Positions 1 through 9,196 of a stretch of 55,916 bases of DNA are shown in pieces. The notes beneath the pieces are model-generated. The model did no database searches. It was not told where the DNA came from and saw nothing but the letters and a program-made list of their open reading frames with translations. Within the stretch, counting starts at the first letter, position 1. Each line of letters starts with the position of its first letter. The DNA comes from an uncultured Paludibacter sp. GTDB lineage: Bacteria > Bacteroidota > Bacteroidia > Bacteroidales > Paludibacteraceae. The stretch lies in NCBI GenBank assembly GCA_900498215.1, contig LR026962.1:2170037-2225952 (forward strand). Direction: 5' to 3'. The position numbers were made by a program, and so were the translations under genes.

Positions 1-67
1 TTTCTTCATCTCTGTTTTTTTTATCCGAAAGTGAATTTATCCATTTTATTTTCGCCTTTGAAAGCAT
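1..67 (-). CDS. TrmH-family RNA 2'-O-methyltransferase, N-terminal fragment
   Basis: Only the first 22 codons are in the window; the gene runs off the left edge. The start ATG is at 65-67 on the minus strand and the peptide begins MLSKAKIKWINSLSDKK. That pattern (MLSKxKIKxIxSLxxKKxR) is typical of the N-terminal substrate-binding part of SpoU/TrmH-type rRNA methylases of Bacteroidota, which methylate a ribose 2'-OH of 23S rRNA or tRNA using S-adenosylmethionine. The gene is divergent from tamL, with about 124 bp between the start codons. The assignment rests on this short match and its position, so it is tentative. Confidence 0.6.
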   Translation of the reverse strand, partial: MLSKAKIKWINSLSDKKNRDEE

Positions 68-148
68 TTTTTTCTTTTTTTGTCGTTTTTATTAATATTC
101 AGTATTATTTTACTTTGCAAAACTAATAAAGAAAACCAGAATTAACAG

Positions 149-157
149 TATATTTGC
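149..157 (+). promoter_or_regulatory. Bacteroidota -7 promoter element for tamL
   Basis: TATATTTGC matches the Bacteroidota primary sigma -7 consensus TAnnTTTG(C). The expected transcription start is near 164, giving a leader of about 28 nt to the ATG at 192. A weaker match, TTACTTTGC, lies at 110-118. A TTG at 168, which would open a longer reading frame, falls at the expected transcription start, so it is unlikely to be the translation start. Confidence 0.6.
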
Positions 158-191
158 AAAAAGTTTTTTGAATCGGACAGCCCACAAAACA

Positions 192-2483
192 ATGAATTTC
201 CAACCAAAAAAAATAAAATACTTTCTTTTTTTGTTGGCAGGATTATTTATGTTATCCTGTAATACAACCAAATACGTCCCGAACGGAGAATATTTATTGA
301 ACAAGGTAAAAATTCAATCGGATACCAAAGCAGTGTCCAAGGAAGATATTCAAAATTACTTGCGGCAAACACCTAACACAAAAATGCTTGGTTTGTGGCG
401 TACTCAACTCGGAATTTACAATTTATCGGGCAAAGACAGCACAAAAAGTATTAACCGATGGTTAAAAAAAATCGGCGATGAACCTGTAATTTATAATCAG
501 GAACTTACCGATGTCTCTGAAAGAGAAATTCAGAAACACTTTGTTAATAAAGGTTTTATGAATGCCGAAGTAAAAAGCGAGGTTTCTTATCCAAAAGAAA
601 AAATGATAAATGTTAAATACGTCATTACTTCCAATAAACCGTATCGTCTTCGTGGATATACTGTAAATATTGCCCAAAAAGAAATCTTCAATATTGCTTC
701 TGATACCGCCGAGAGTTTAATTAAAACAGGGAAACTTTTCGACAGCGATGTTTTGGATGCAGAAAGAGAACGTATAACAAAAAAGTTTCGTAATTTGGGC
801 TATTTTAACTTTCTTAAGGAACACCTTCATTATTATGCAGATAGCACATTGAACACGCATCAAATAGATTTAGTTCTGGAGTTAAATAATGATATTGAAA
901 ATATAAAAGACACTTTGAGTAGTCCCATTTTCAAGAAATATACTATTAACAAAATTCATTTTTACAGCGAAGCCGATAAATTATTGGATCAGCCGAATGA
1001 AAAAATTAAATTGGATTCTGTCTCTAAAGGAAACTATGAGTTTATTTATGAAAAAAAACAAAATCTCCGTCCTAATCTACTTATAGAAACCACCCATTTA
1101 ATTCCGGGTAAATTTTATAGCGATCAATCGGTAGAAAAAACATACAGTTCGCTGAATTCTTTGAGCGCTGTAAAATACGTAAATATTGCTTTTCAACAAC
1201 AGGACAGCAATAAACTGGATACTTATATAACGCTTACTCCCAATAAATTGCAAACCATATCTGCTGATGGAGAAATAACATATTCTGCAGGATATTGGGG
1301 AGCAGGAACCAATATAAATTACGGTCATCAAAATGCTTTTGGAGGTTCAGAGGCAGTAAATGCAAAAGGTCGTTTTGCTTATGAATATCAAGGTGTAGGT
1401 CAAAACGCTATAGAACTTGGAGCAGATTTGGGAATAAAATTTCCTACTTTCCTTTTTCCGTTTGCAACTACGGATTTAAAAAGAAAAATTAGGGCAAACA
1501 CACAAATAAATACTACTTTCAGTTATCGAAAACGCCCAAAAGAATTTACGGGAATTATTGTGGGAGGAGGATTAAAGTACAGTTGGAGCGAACTTTCAAA
1601 CATTAAACACAACTTTGATTTGATTGATCTAAGTTATGTGCGTTATCCTTGGATTTCGCAAGAATATAAAGACCGGTTTTTTACCGAAAACTCAAACTTC
1701 AAATATAATTTTCAAGACCATTTTATAATGCGGATGGGTTACAATGGCTCTTATACGAATTTTAATTCACTAAATCCGTTAAAAGATTATTCTTCAATGA
1801 ATTATAATGTGGAAGTTGCCGGAAATACCTTGTATGCTTTAAATAAATTACTTAATAACAAACCCGTTCAGGACGGGACACAGTCATATTACACTCTGTT
1901 TAATCTTCGTTTTGCTCAATACGCAAAATTTGACTATAACATTTCTCATCACCAGATCTTTGACCAGAATAACCGAATTGTATATCATGCAGGAATTGGA
2001 GTTGCCGTTCCTTATGGAAACGCAAGTATTATTCCTTTTGAAAAAAGATATTTTTCAGGAGGTGCAAACAGTGTAAGGGGTTGGACTGCATATCAATTAG
2101 GTCCGGGAACGTATTCTGACTCTATCAAAAATTATATCAATTTAAACACTCAAATGGGTGATATTAAAATTGATTTAAATATGGAATATCGTGGGAAAAT
2201 ATTTTGGAAACTGGACGGAGCGTTGTTTTTGGATGCCGGAAACGTTTGGACAATAAAAAATTATAAAGAACAACCCGGAGGTGTCTTCAAATTAGGTTCT
2301 TTTTTTAACCAGTTCGGAGTTGCTTATGGTACAGGACTGAGATTGGACTTCACATATTTTGTCATACGTTTAGATTTGGGATTAAAACTTTATAATCCGG
2401 CTTTGAGCAGAACAGAGCGATGGAGGATTAAACCCACAGGAGATGATTTTGCTCTGAATTTGGCAATTGGATATCCATTCTAA
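192..2483 (+). CDS. tamL: TamL, lipoprotein TamA/BamA-family outer membrane assembly factor
   Basis: 763 aa Omp85-superfamily protein. It begins with a lipoprotein signal (KKIKYFLFLLAGLFMLSC, lipobox LFMLSC, Cys23), then a POTRA-like N-terminal half (about 25-370), then a long beta-barrel region ending in the terminal aromatic expected for outer membrane proteins (AIGYPF). The segment RYFSGGANSVRGW is the conserved (V/S)RG motif of the Omp85 L6 loop. A lipidated TamA variant, TamL, is known to be specific to Bacteroidota and Chlorobi; it is thought to act in outer membrane protein assembly with a TamB partner, which is not in this window. I chose the ATG at 192 because it places the signal peptide at the N-terminus and lies downstream of the predicted promoter; an upstream TTG at 168 is the alternative. 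Confidence 0.88.
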   Translation: MNFQPKKIKYFLFLLAGLFMLSCNTTKYVPNGEYLLNKVKIQSDTKAVSKEDIQNYLRQTPNTKMLGLWRTQLGIYNLSGKDSTKSINRWLKKIGDEPVIYNQELTDVSEREIQKHFVNKGFMNAEVKSEVSYPKEKMINVKYVITSNKPYRLRGYTVNIAQKEIFNIASDTAESLIKTGKLFDSDVLDAERERITKKFRNLGYFNFLKEHLHYYADSTLNTHQIDLVLELNNDIENIKDTLSSPIFKKYTINKIHFYSEADKLLDQPNEKIKLDSVSKGNYEFIYEKKQNLRPNLLIETTHLIPGKFYSDQSVEKTYSSLNSLSAVKYVNIAFQQQDSNKLDTYITLTPNKLQTISADGEITYSAGYWGAGTNINYGHQNAFGGSEAVNAKGRFAYEYQGVGQNAIELGADLGIKFPTFLFPFATTDLKRKIRANTQINTTFSYRKRPKEFTGIIVGGGLKYSWSELSNIKHNFDLIDLSYVRYPWISQEYKDRFFTENSNFKYNFQDHFIMRMGYNGSYTNFNSLNPLKDYSSMNYNVEVAGNTLYALNKLLNNKPVQDGTQSYYTLFNLRFAQYAKFDYNISHHQIFDQNNRIVYHAGIGVAVPYGNASIIPFEKRYFSGGANSVRGWTAYQLGPGTYSDSIKNYINLNTQMGDIKIDLNMEYRGKIFWKLDGALFLDAGNVWTIKNYKEQPGGVFKLGSFFNQFGVAYGTGLRLDFTYFVIRLDLGLKLYNPALSRTERWRIKPTGDDFALNLAIGYPF

Positions 2484-2564
2484 GAAAATATAAGTAATTA
2501 AGGAATAGATAATTTCAAAAAAAGTCTATAAATCTTAATTCTTAATTCTAAATGTCTATAAAAT

Positions 2565-3017
2565 ATGCGATTATTAATACAACGAGTTATAGAAGCATCG
2601 GTTGAGATTGATGGTAAAATCAAATCTGAAATTCAAAAAGGGTTGTTGGTTTTTGTAGGAATAGAAAATGCCGATGATGAAAAAGACATCGAGTATTTAT
2701 CACAAAAATTAGTGAGTCTTCGTATATTTAATGATAAAAATGGAGTGATGAATCTTTCGGTGTTGGATGTTGATGGAGAAATTTTGGTTGTAAGTCAGTT
2801 TACGCTTCACGCGCGCACACGCAAAGGAAATCGTCCTTCTTACATTGATGCTGCAAAACCTGAAATTTCAGTACCTTTGTATGAAAAATTTTGTGACGAA
2901 ACAGCATTTTTACTTGGGAAAAATGTAAAGACAGGCGAATTTGGAGCCGATATGAAAGTTAATTTAATCAATGACGGACCCGTAACAATTTGGATGGATA
3001 GTAAAGAAAAACAATGA
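2565..3017 (+). CDS. dtd: D-aminoacyl-tRNA deacylase
   Basis: 150 aa, full family length. It hydrolyses D-aminoacyl (and glycyl) groups mischarged on tRNA, a chiral proofreading step in the cytoplasm. Both signature motifs are present: SQFTL at residues 77-81, and the C-terminal NxGPVT motif as NDGPVT at 136-141, which form the active site across the dimer interface. The start MRLLIQRV is the standard N-terminus. It lies 81 bp after tamL and 3 bp before the next gene, so it is probably in the same rightward transcript. Confidence 0.95.
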   Translation: MRLLIQRVIEASVEIDGKIKSEIQKGLLVFVGIENADDEKDIEYLSQKLVSLRIFNDKNGVMNLSVLDVDGEILVVSQFTLHARTRKGNRPSYIDAAKPEISVPLYEKFCDETAFLLGKNVKTGEFGADMKVNLINDGPVTIWMDSKEKQ

Positions 3018-3020
3018 TTA

Positions 3021-3554
3021 ATGAATAAAGGATTGAAAATATTACTTAGTATAGGCGTATTCATTTTTTTAATAAACATAATTAATACTTTTATTTATAG
3101 ATTTCCAATTGATTTCCCAAGTGGATTTTTACAATTTGTATTAATTTTATTTTCAATTATTTCACCTTTTCTTATTGGTGTAATTCTGATCTTGAATTTT
3201 TATAAAAAGAAAGGATTAATCAATAGATTGATATCTCTTTTTGGATTAATTACTATTCTTTTATCGATTCCTTGGTTTTTTATTGTAATTTGGTCAAGTA
3301 AAACAGCAGATGAAGAGAAAATTATTTTTCAATCATTAGAAAATAAAAATGAACAAATTTTGTATCAATATTTTGATGAAGGTGCGATTGGAAGTCACAC
3401 ACAGGAGGTAAGAATTTATAAATTTTGTTGCGGTATTAGATATTCAAAAGTAATAAAAGAAACTATGTTAAACGGTAAATGGATTAAATTTGACGAAAAT
3501 CAAGCAAAAGATACGATTAATTTTGTAAACTATAATTATAACGCTGAACATTAA
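3021..3554 (+). CDS. Unknown three-pass membrane protein
   Basis: 177 aa, family not recognised. Three hydrophobic stretches are visible (about 6-26, 37-60 and 72-93), followed by a soluble tail of about 80 residues containing a Cys-Cys pair in RIYKFCCGIRY. The gene sits 3 bp after dtd and 2 bp before pssA, so it is co-transcribed with them. It is very A/T-rich and Ile/Phe-rich, and looks like an accessory insertion between housekeeping genes. Nothing in the sequence supports a specific function. Confidence 0.6.
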   Translation: MNKGLKILLSIGVFIFLINIINTFIYRFPIDFPSGFLQFVLILFSIISPFLIGVILILNFYKKKGLINRLISLFGLITILLSIPWFFIVIWSSKTADEEKIIFQSLENKNEQILYQYFDEGAIGSHTQEVRIYKFCCGIRYSKVIKETMLNGKWIKFDENQAKDTINFVNYNYNAEH

Positions 3555-3556
3555 CT

Positions 3557-4231
3557 ATGATAAAACAACTTCCCAATATCATCACAAGTATGAACCTGTT
3601 TTCAGGTTGTGTCGGCGTGTGGTTTGCTTTTAATGGTAATTACGAAGGAGCCGCTTTAGCTATTTTTTTATCCGCTATTTTCGATTTTTTAGATGGAATG
3701 GTTGCAAGGTTATTACAAGCATATTCCGAAATAGGAAAAGAATTGGATTCCTTGGCGGATGTAGTGAGTTTTGGAGTAGTTCCCGGAGCTATCGCCTTTT
3801 CTATGCTTTCTGCAAATGGTTTTATGCTTTACGCCTTCTTAGCATTTCTTATTCCGGTTTTTTCGGCGCTGAGATTAGCAAAATTTAATGTTGATGAGCG
3901 TCAATCTTCGTCCTTTATTGGTTTGCCTACACCTGCCAACGCTATTTTTTGGGCAGGTTTGGCTTTGTCTTTATCGCAATGGCTTGTGTCTCATCCTTTT
4001 ATTTTAATCGGAATAATTTTCTTTTTTTCTTATTTATTGGTAGCGGAAATTCCAATGTTTTCACTGAAATTTAAAAATCTGAATTGGAAAAACAATAAAG
4101 CTCAATTCATTTTCCTTGGCGGTTGTCTGTTGTTGATTTTATTGTTGCAGCAAAGAGCAATAGCTCCTCTGATTTTATGGTACATTCTTTTGTCCGTGTT
4201 TCAAAATTTTATCAAAAAACCACAAATATAA
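3557..4231 (+). CDS. pssA: CDP-diacylglycerol--serine O-phosphatidyltransferase
   Basis: 224 aa polytopic membrane enzyme that makes phosphatidylserine from CDP-diacylglycerol and serine, the route to phosphatidylethanolamine. The CDP-alcohol phosphatidyltransferase signature DGxxAR(x8)GxxxDxxxD is complete: D46-G47, A50-R51, G60, D64 and D68. These Asp residues bind the metal and the CDP group. Hydrophobic helices fill the rest. The N-terminus MIKQLPNIITSMNLFSGC is typical of PssA. It starts 2 bp after the preceding unknown gene and is 18 bp before the ABC ATPase gene. Confidence 0.93.
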   Translation: MIKQLPNIITSMNLFSGCVGVWFAFNGNYEGAALAIFLSAIFDFLDGMVARLLQAYSEIGKELDSLADVVSFGVVPGAIAFSMLSANGFMLYAFLAFLIPVFSALRLAKFNVDERQSSSFIGLPTPANAIFWAGLALSLSQWLVSHPFILIGIIFFFSYLLVAEIPMFSLKFKNLNWKNNKAQFIFLGGCLLLILLLQQRAIAPLILWYILLSVFQNFIKKPQI

Positions 4232-4249
4232 TTTTTTCGTAAAGCAAGA

Positions 4250-5155
4250 ATGTCTATTGAAATTTCCAACATATCCAAAACTTACGGAACGCAACAGGTA
4301 TTAAAAAATATCAGTTTCAAAATTGGCAGTGGTGAAATTGTGGGTTTTTTAGGTCCAAACGGAGCGGGCAAAACTACTACTATGCGAATTTTAGCAGGCA
4401 GCTTGAATTACGATGGTGGCAGCGCAAAAATTTGCGAAACTGATGTAAAAGAAAATCCGTTGGAAACGAAAAAAAACGTAGGTTACTTGCCGGAGCAAAA
4501 TCCACTTTATACAGATATGTATGTAAGGGAATATCTGCTCTTTGTGGCTGAAACATATAAACTCGGAAAAGAAAAAAGGAAACGCGTAGAAGAACTCATT
4601 GATTTGGTTGGTTTGCGGAACGAGTGTAAGAAAAAAATCGGACAGCTTTCAAAAGGATATCGCCAGCGTGTAGGATTGGCGCAAGCGTTAATTCATAATC
4701 CCGAAGTATTGATTTTGGACGAACCAACCACAGGTTTAGACCCAAATCAGTTGGTTGAAATACGGAATTTGATAAAAGAAATTGGTAAAAACCGTACCGT
4801 GCTTTTTAGTACGCACATTATGCAGGAAATTGAAGCCGTTTGCAACCGGGTAATCATTATCAGCAAAGGTGAGATTGTAGCAGATTATCCCGATGTGAAA
4901 GAAATCTCCACATTTGGCAAAAACGAATTTCATTTGGAGGTAGAATTCTCTGACAAGTTAGAGAAAGACGCTTTGAAATCGATAAAATCGATAAAAAACA
5001 TCCAAACAAAAGACGAAAAAACGTTTACATTAACAAGTGAAAAGGATATACGTTCCAATATATTTGATTTTGCTGTAAAAACGAATAATAAAATTCTTAC
5101 TTTGAAACCGTTGGGAAAAAAAATGGAAGAAGTATTCAGAGAATTGACAAAATGA
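4250..5155 (+). CDS. gldA: GldA-like ABC transporter ATP-binding protein
   Basis: 301 aa. Walker A GPNGAGKTT at 35-43, signature LSKGYRQR at 133-140, Walker B VLILDEPT at 153-160, and an H-loop in LFSTHIMQEIEAVCNR, followed by a C-terminal extension of about 80 residues. The layout and wording match GldA, the ATPase that pairs with GldF/GldG permeases in gliding flavobacteria. Many non-gliding Bacteroidales keep a GldA-like ATPase. No gldF or gldG is nearby, so the substrate and membrane partner are unknown. The ATPase assignment is firm; the GldA label rests on overall resemblance. Confidence 0.82.
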   Translation: MSIEISNISKTYGTQQVLKNISFKIGSGEIVGFLGPNGAGKTTTMRILAGSLNYDGGSAKICETDVKENPLETKKNVGYLPEQNPLYTDMYVREYLLFVAETYKLGKEKRKRVEELIDLVGLRNECKKKIGQLSKGYRQRVGLAQALIHNPEVLILDEPTTGLDPNQLVEIRNLIKEIGKNRTVLFSTHIMQEIEAVCNRVIIISKGEIVADYPDVKEISTFGKNEFHLEVEFSDKLEKDALKSIKSIKNIQTKDEKTFTLTSEKDIRSNIFDFAVKTNNKILTLKPLGKKMEEVFRELTK

Positions 5156-5159
5156 GTTT

Positions 5160-5579
5160 ATGGAAACAGTTTTACAAATACTGGGAGTTTTATTACTTAT
5201 TTCTGTGTTTATTTTTTTGATTTACCATCAAATAAGGTTAATTTATTACCGTCATTTGTACACGTATAAAAAAGAAATTAGACAATATTTAAATTCCAAA
5301 GGCTTCAAATATGTGAATACTTTTTATCCGAGAAATGAGGATTGGCAAAAATCTCCGTTCAATAAGCCACCAATTATCAGCGTAAGTTTCATTGTTATTA
5401 CACCTCGGAATTTTACTAAGACCGAGTATTTAATTATAATAGGTAAAACAATAAACGAAAAATATAGAGAATTTTGGTTAGAAATTACAACTACCTATTT
5501 TAGTAAGCCGATTTTAGTTTTTAGACAGGGTCAAAAAATAAAAATAGAACAATTAGAAGAAGAAGTTACATTCAATTAA
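5160..5579 (+). CDS. Unknown single-pass membrane-anchored protein
   Basis: 139 aa, family not recognised. One N-terminal membrane segment (about 5-24) is followed by a basic, Tyr-rich soluble domain ([17 protein letters not shown]) that reads as a compact alpha/beta fold. It starts 4 bp after the GldA-like gene, and its stop codon overlaps the ruvB start by one base (TAATG), so it is translationally coupled to ruvB. Like the unknown gene at 3021, it is a small membrane protein wedged into a housekeeping run. No function can be assigned. Confidence 0.6.
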   Translation: METVLQILGVLLLISVFIFLIYHQIRLIYYRHLYTYKKEIRQYLNSKGFKYVNTFYPRNEDWQKSPFNKPPIISVSFIVITPRNFTKTEYLIIIGKTINEKYREFWLEITTTYFSKPILVFRQGQKIKIEQLEEEVTFN

Positions 5580-6595
5580 TGGAAGAAAAATTTGACATAC
5601 GAAATAATCAAAACAACGAAAAGGAATTTGAAAACGCTTTGCGTCCGCTTACTTTTTCCGATTTCAACGGTCAGAATAAAATCGTTGAAAATCTGAAAAT
5701 ATTTGTACAAGCAGCGCGTATGCGTACCGAATCGCTTGATCACGTTTTGTTGCACGGACCTCCGGGTTTGGGAAAAACCACTCTTTCCAATATCATTGCG
5801 AATGAATTAAATGTTGGTTTTAAAATTACATCCGGTCCGGTTTTGGATAAGCCGGGAGATTTGGCTGGCTTGTTGACAAGTTTGGAGCCAAACGATGTAC
5901 TTTTTATCGATGAAATCCATCGTTTAAGTCCCATTGTAGAAGAATATTTATATTCGGCAATGGAAGATTATCGTATCGATATAATGATAGATAAGGGACC
6001 AAGTGCGCGTTCCATTCAATTAGAATTAAATCCGTTTACATTGATTGGAGCCACAACAAGAAGCGGTTTGCTGACAAGTCCGTTAAGAGCTCGTTTTGGA
6101 ATTAATTGCCATTTCGAATATTACGATGATGATGTTTTACGAGGTATTGTAGAGCGTTCTGCACGTCTTTTAAGCGTTGAAATCGATAAAAAAGCAGCTG
6201 CGGAAATTGCAGGTCGTAGTCGTGGAACGCCTCGTATTGCAAATGCTTTACTGCGGCGTGTGCGAGATTTTGCTCAAGTGAAAGGAAGTGGAAAAATTGA
6301 TTTGGAAATTGCCAAATATGCGTTGGAAGCGTTGAATATTGATAAATACGGTTTGGATGAAATTGACAACAAAATACTCACAACCATTATTGATAAATTT
6401 CAAGGAGGTCCGGTTGGATTAACAACTATTGCTACTGCACTGAGCGAAGATCCCGGAACATTGGAAGAGGTATACGAACCGTTTTTAATTAAGGAAGGAT
6501 TTTTGAAACGAACTCCGCGTGGACGTGAAGTTACAGAATTAGCTTATAAACATTTAGGAAAAGTGAAATTTGGAGATCAAGGAACATTATTCTAA
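5579..6595 (+). CDS. ruvB: Holliday junction branch migration ATPase RuvB
   Basis: 338 aa AAA+ ATPase that drives branch migration of Holliday junctions as hexameric rings on RuvA. Walker [10 protein letters not shown] at 60-68, Walker [10 protein letters not shown] at 108-116, sensor 1 GATTR at 157-161, the arginine-finger region SPLRARFG, and the C-terminal winged-helix domain with FLKRTPRGR. The start overlaps the preceding stop (TAATG). ruvA and ruvC are not in the window, so the ruv genes are scattered. Confidence 0.97.
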   Translation: MEEKFDIRNNQNNEKEFENALRPLTFSDFNGQNKIVENLKIFVQAARMRTESLDHVLLHGPPGLGKTTLSNIIANELNVGFKITSGPVLDKPGDLAGLLTSLEPNDVLFIDEIHRLSPIVEEYLYSAMEDYRIDIMIDKGPSARSIQLELNPFTLIGATTRSGLLTSPLRARFGINCHFEYYDDDVLRGIVERSARLLSVEIDKKAAAEIAGRSRGTPRIANALLRRVRDFAQVKGSGKIDLEIAKYALEALNIDKYGLDEIDNKILTTIIDKFQGGPVGLTTIATALSEDPGTLEEVYEPFLIKEGFLKRTPRGREVTELAYKHLGKVKFGDQGTLF

Positions 6596-6607
6596 AATAT
6601 ATATATT

Positions 6608-6892
6608 ATGGAAAAAAGAGTTAATATTGCACATTTTTTTCAATCAATGGAATTTGAAATGGCAAAATCGTATCTCGAATCCTGTGGAATTCAATGTTTT
6701 GGACGGGACGAGATTATAAACCGTGCGTACATAAGCAATGTGAATGATGGTGTAAAACTTGATGTGCTTGAAAGTCAGGCAGAAGAAGCGGTAGGTTTGC
6801 TTCTTGAAAAAGGTTACTTGAAAAAAGAAGATTTTGAACCTTCTCCGGAATTTAAATGGGCAGAAAAAGTAATTAATTTTTTCAAAAAATGA
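6608..6892 (+). CDS. DUF2007 domain protein
   Basis: 94 aa. It matches the DUF2007 pattern ('putative signal transducing protein'): an N-terminal helix around FQSMEFEMAKSYLESCGI, then a beta region around GVKLDVLESQAEEAVGLL, giving a ferredoxin-like fold. The biochemical role is unknown. Its last 4 bases (ATGA) overlap the start of the L,D-transpeptidase gene, so the two are translationally coupled. Confidence 0.75.
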   Translation: MEKRVNIAHFFQSMEFEMAKSYLESCGIQCFGRDEIINRAYISNVNDGVKLDVLESQAEEAVGLLLEKGYLKKEDFEPSPEFKWAEKVINFFKK

Positions 6893-7629
6893 AGAGATTT
6901 TTAATTTGGATTTTTTTTGTTTCGCTTTTTACTTTGTCTTTTTCACAAAGTAAGTCATTTTTATCCCAGCAAAAAACATATGCTCGGGTAAGACTTGCAT
7001 TGGAAGAAAAAGGAGATATAGTCAATCGAAATTTATCAGAAAATAATTTTAAAACAAATAATTTAAACGTACTTTTCGTGGCATATAAAGGCGAAAAGGA
7101 TTTTGAAATTTATGCAAAGAGTAAAACAGAAACTACGTATAAGAAAATTGCCACGTACAATATCTGTAAACTTTCGGGAGTTTTAGGTCCAAAACAAAAA
7201 GAAGGAGACTATCAAGTTCCTGAAGGATTTTACTACATCAATAATTTTAATCCTTCCAGCTTGTATTATTTGTCGCTTGGAATTAATTATCCAAATCAGT
7301 CGGATAAAATAAAAAGTACTTTTCCACGATTAGGAGGCGATATTTTTATTCACGGAAAATGCGTTACTATCGGTTGTTTACCAATGACAGACGATAAAAT
7401 CAAAGAAATTTACTTGTATGCGCTTTTTGCCAAGGCAAGCGGACAAAATAAAATTCCGGTATATATTTTTCCTTTCAGGATGATAAATGAAAATTTGAAG
7501 AAATATCAACAAAGCTATCCTCAATGGAAAGATTTTTGGAATAATCTGAAAAAAGGATACGACATATTTCAAAAAGAGAAAAAGGAATTAAAATTTTCAG
7601 TAGATAAGCAAGGAAATTATATTTTTTAA
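6889..7629 (+). CDS. YafK-type L,D-transpeptidase (YkuD fold), secreted
   Basis: 246 aa with a signal peptide (about 1-19, MKRFLIWIFFVSLFTLSFS). The catalytic core carries the YkuD motif as H155-G156 ... G162-C163 within IHGKCVTIGCLPM, where C163 is the expected nucleophile. The family cleaves or forms bonds at meso-diaminopimelate in peptidoglycan; the YafK branch (DpaA in E. coli) releases Braun lipoprotein-type crosslinks. Which reaction occurs here is not decidable from sequence. It overlaps the upstream DUF2007 gene by 4 bp. Confidence 0.82.
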   Translation: MKRFLIWIFFVSLFTLSFSQSKSFLSQQKTYARVRLALEEKGDIVNRNLSENNFKTNNLNVLFVAYKGEKDFEIYAKSKTETTYKKIATYNICKLSGVLGPKQKEGDYQVPEGFYYINNFNPSSLYYLSLGINYPNQSDKIKSTFPRLGGDIFIHGKCVTIGCLPMTDDKIKEIYLYALFAKASGQNKIPVYIFPFRMINENLKKYQQSYPQWKDFWNNLKKGYDIFQKEKKELKFSVDKQGNYIF

Positions 7630-7646
7630 TTTATTAAAGTATAACT

Positions 7647-7680
7647 AAAAGTCCCCCAAAGGGGGATTTAGGGGGCTGTT
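7647..7680 (+). repeat. Dispersed G/C-rich repeat, copy A
   Basis: An AAAAGTCCCCC run, a short A spacer, then GGGGGATTTAGGGGGCT. It forms a CCCCC/GGGGG hairpin in otherwise AT-rich DNA and ends one base before the flippase ATG at 7682. Related copies lie at 13957-13994, 14923-14960 and 53126-53157. Elements of this look are common in Bacteroidota intergenic DNA. Confidence 0.8.
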
Positions 7681-7681
7681 T

Positions 7682-9175
7682 ATGGCAAAAGAGATGAAAA
7701 CCCTGGCGAAAGACACCGCCATTTATGGTGTAAGCAGTATTTTAGGAAAATTCTTGAATTGGCTGCTTGTTCCGCTTTACACATATACGTTGGAAAAACA
7801 AGCCGATTACGGTATTGTAACCAATTTATATGCCTGGACTGCATTACTATTGGTGGTTTTGACTTATGGAATGGAAACCGGTTATTTTCGATTTGCAAAT
7901 AAAGAAACGGAAAATGCCGATAAAGTTTACGGAAATTCATTGTTGTCGGTTGGTTTTACTTCGTTGCTTTTTACGGTGTTGTTGATTATTTTTAATCGTT
8001 CCATAGCAAATGCGCTGGGCTATTCAAACCACTCGGAATTTATTTGGATGCTTGGTTTAACTGTTGCAATGGATGCTTTTTCTTCCATTCCGTTTGCATA
8101 TTTGCGCTTTATAAAACGTCCCATTGCGTTTGCCGCTATGAAGTTTTTGTACATTGTTCTAAACATTGTTCTAAACCTTTTCTTCCTGGTACTTTGTCCG
8201 TGGTTGATGAAAGTGGCTCCAAATTCAGTTTCTTGGTTTTATGATCCGCATTATGGAGTTGGATATATTTTTATATCAAATCTTATTGCAACCACACTTC
8301 AAACGCTGATTTTATCGAGATATATGTTTACGGCAAAATTTGAATTTGATTTTGGACTGTTGAAAAAAATTCTGAATTATTCTTATCCGTTGTTGTTTTT
8401 AGGAATTGCCGGAATTGCAAATCAAAATTTGGATAAAATTCTTTTTCCGTTTCTTCAAATAGGCGAGCAGGGAAAAGCAGATTTAGGTGTGTATGGAGCT
8501 GTTTCAAAAATTGCAATGGTGATAATGATGTTTACACAAGCATTCCGGTATGCTTATGAACCTTTTGTTTTTGCAAAAAACAAGGACAAAAACAGTTTGC
8601 AAACATACTCGGAAGCAATGAAATTTTTCGTTATTTTTTCTTTGCTGATATTTTTAGGAATGGTACTTTATATGGATTTGATTAAATTCATCATCAAACA
8701 CACCTATTGGGCAGGTTTGGATGTCGTTCCCATTATTTTGTTTTCGTTTATTTTTCAGGGAATATTTTTCAATCTTTCTATTTGGTACAAATTAACGGAC
8801 AGAAATCATTACGGCGCGTGGTTTTCAGCTATCGGAACAGTTATTATTTTTGTGGGAAATATTATTTTTGTTCCTATGTATAGTTATTGGGGTTCGGCGT
8901 GGAGCGCTTTTGCCGGATATTTTATTGTAATGTTGCTTTCGTATTTCTTTGGACAAAAATTTATGCCGATAAATTATAATTTAAAGAAACTTGGAATTTA
9001 TTTAGTGCTAACGCTCGTGTTGTTTGGCATAAGCACTTTCATCGAAACACGTTATTTGATTGTAAATTTAGCTCTGAAAACAGTATTAATGGCAATATTT
9101 ATTTGGTACACGATAAAAACAGATTTTCCATTAAAACAAATTCCGTATTTAAATAAATTTTCAAAAACAAAATAA
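7682..9175 (+). CDS. Polysaccharide/lipid-linked sugar flippase (MOP superfamily)
   Basis: 497 aa integral membrane protein with 12-14 hydrophobic helices. The N-terminus (KTLAKDTAIYGVSSILGKFL) with LVPLYTYTL is the usual start of Wzx-like 'lipopolysaccharide biosynthesis' flippases of Bacteroidales. Such proteins flip undecaprenyl-linked oligosaccharides across the inner membrane. No glycosyltransferase cluster adjoins it, so the substrate cannot be inferred. The start codon directly follows a dispersed repeat; it converges with the RNase H gene 21 bp downstream. Confidence 0.85.
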   Translation: MAKEMKTLAKDTAIYGVSSILGKFLNWLLVPLYTYTLEKQADYGIVTNLYAWTALLLVVLTYGMETGYFRFANKETENADKVYGNSLLSVGFTSLLFTVLLIIFNRSIANALGYSNHSEFIWMLGLTVAMDAFSSIPFAYLRFIKRPIAFAAMKFLYIVLNIVLNLFFLVLCPWLMKVAPNSVSWFYDPHYGVGYIFISNLIATTLQTLILSRYMFTAKFEFDFGLLKKILNYSYPLLFLGIAGIANQNLDKILFPFLQIGEQGKADLGVYGAVSKIAMVIMMFTQAFRYAYEPFVFAKNKDKNSLQTYSEAMKFFVIFSLLIFLGMVLYMDLIKFIIKHTYWAGLDVVPIILFSFIFQGIFFNLSIWYKLTDRNHYGAWFSAIGTVIIFVGNIIFVPMYSYWGSAWSAFAGYFIVMLLSYFFGQKFMPINYNLKKLGIYLVLTLVLFGISTFIETRYLIVNLALKTVLMAIFIWYTIKTDFPLKQIPYLNKFSKTK

Positions 9176-9196
9176 TCAAGGAAATCAAGGTTCAGA

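Noticed and set aside
168-191. N-terminal extension of TamL from a TTG
   Set aside because: It begins at the expected transcription start and would displace the lipoprotein signal.
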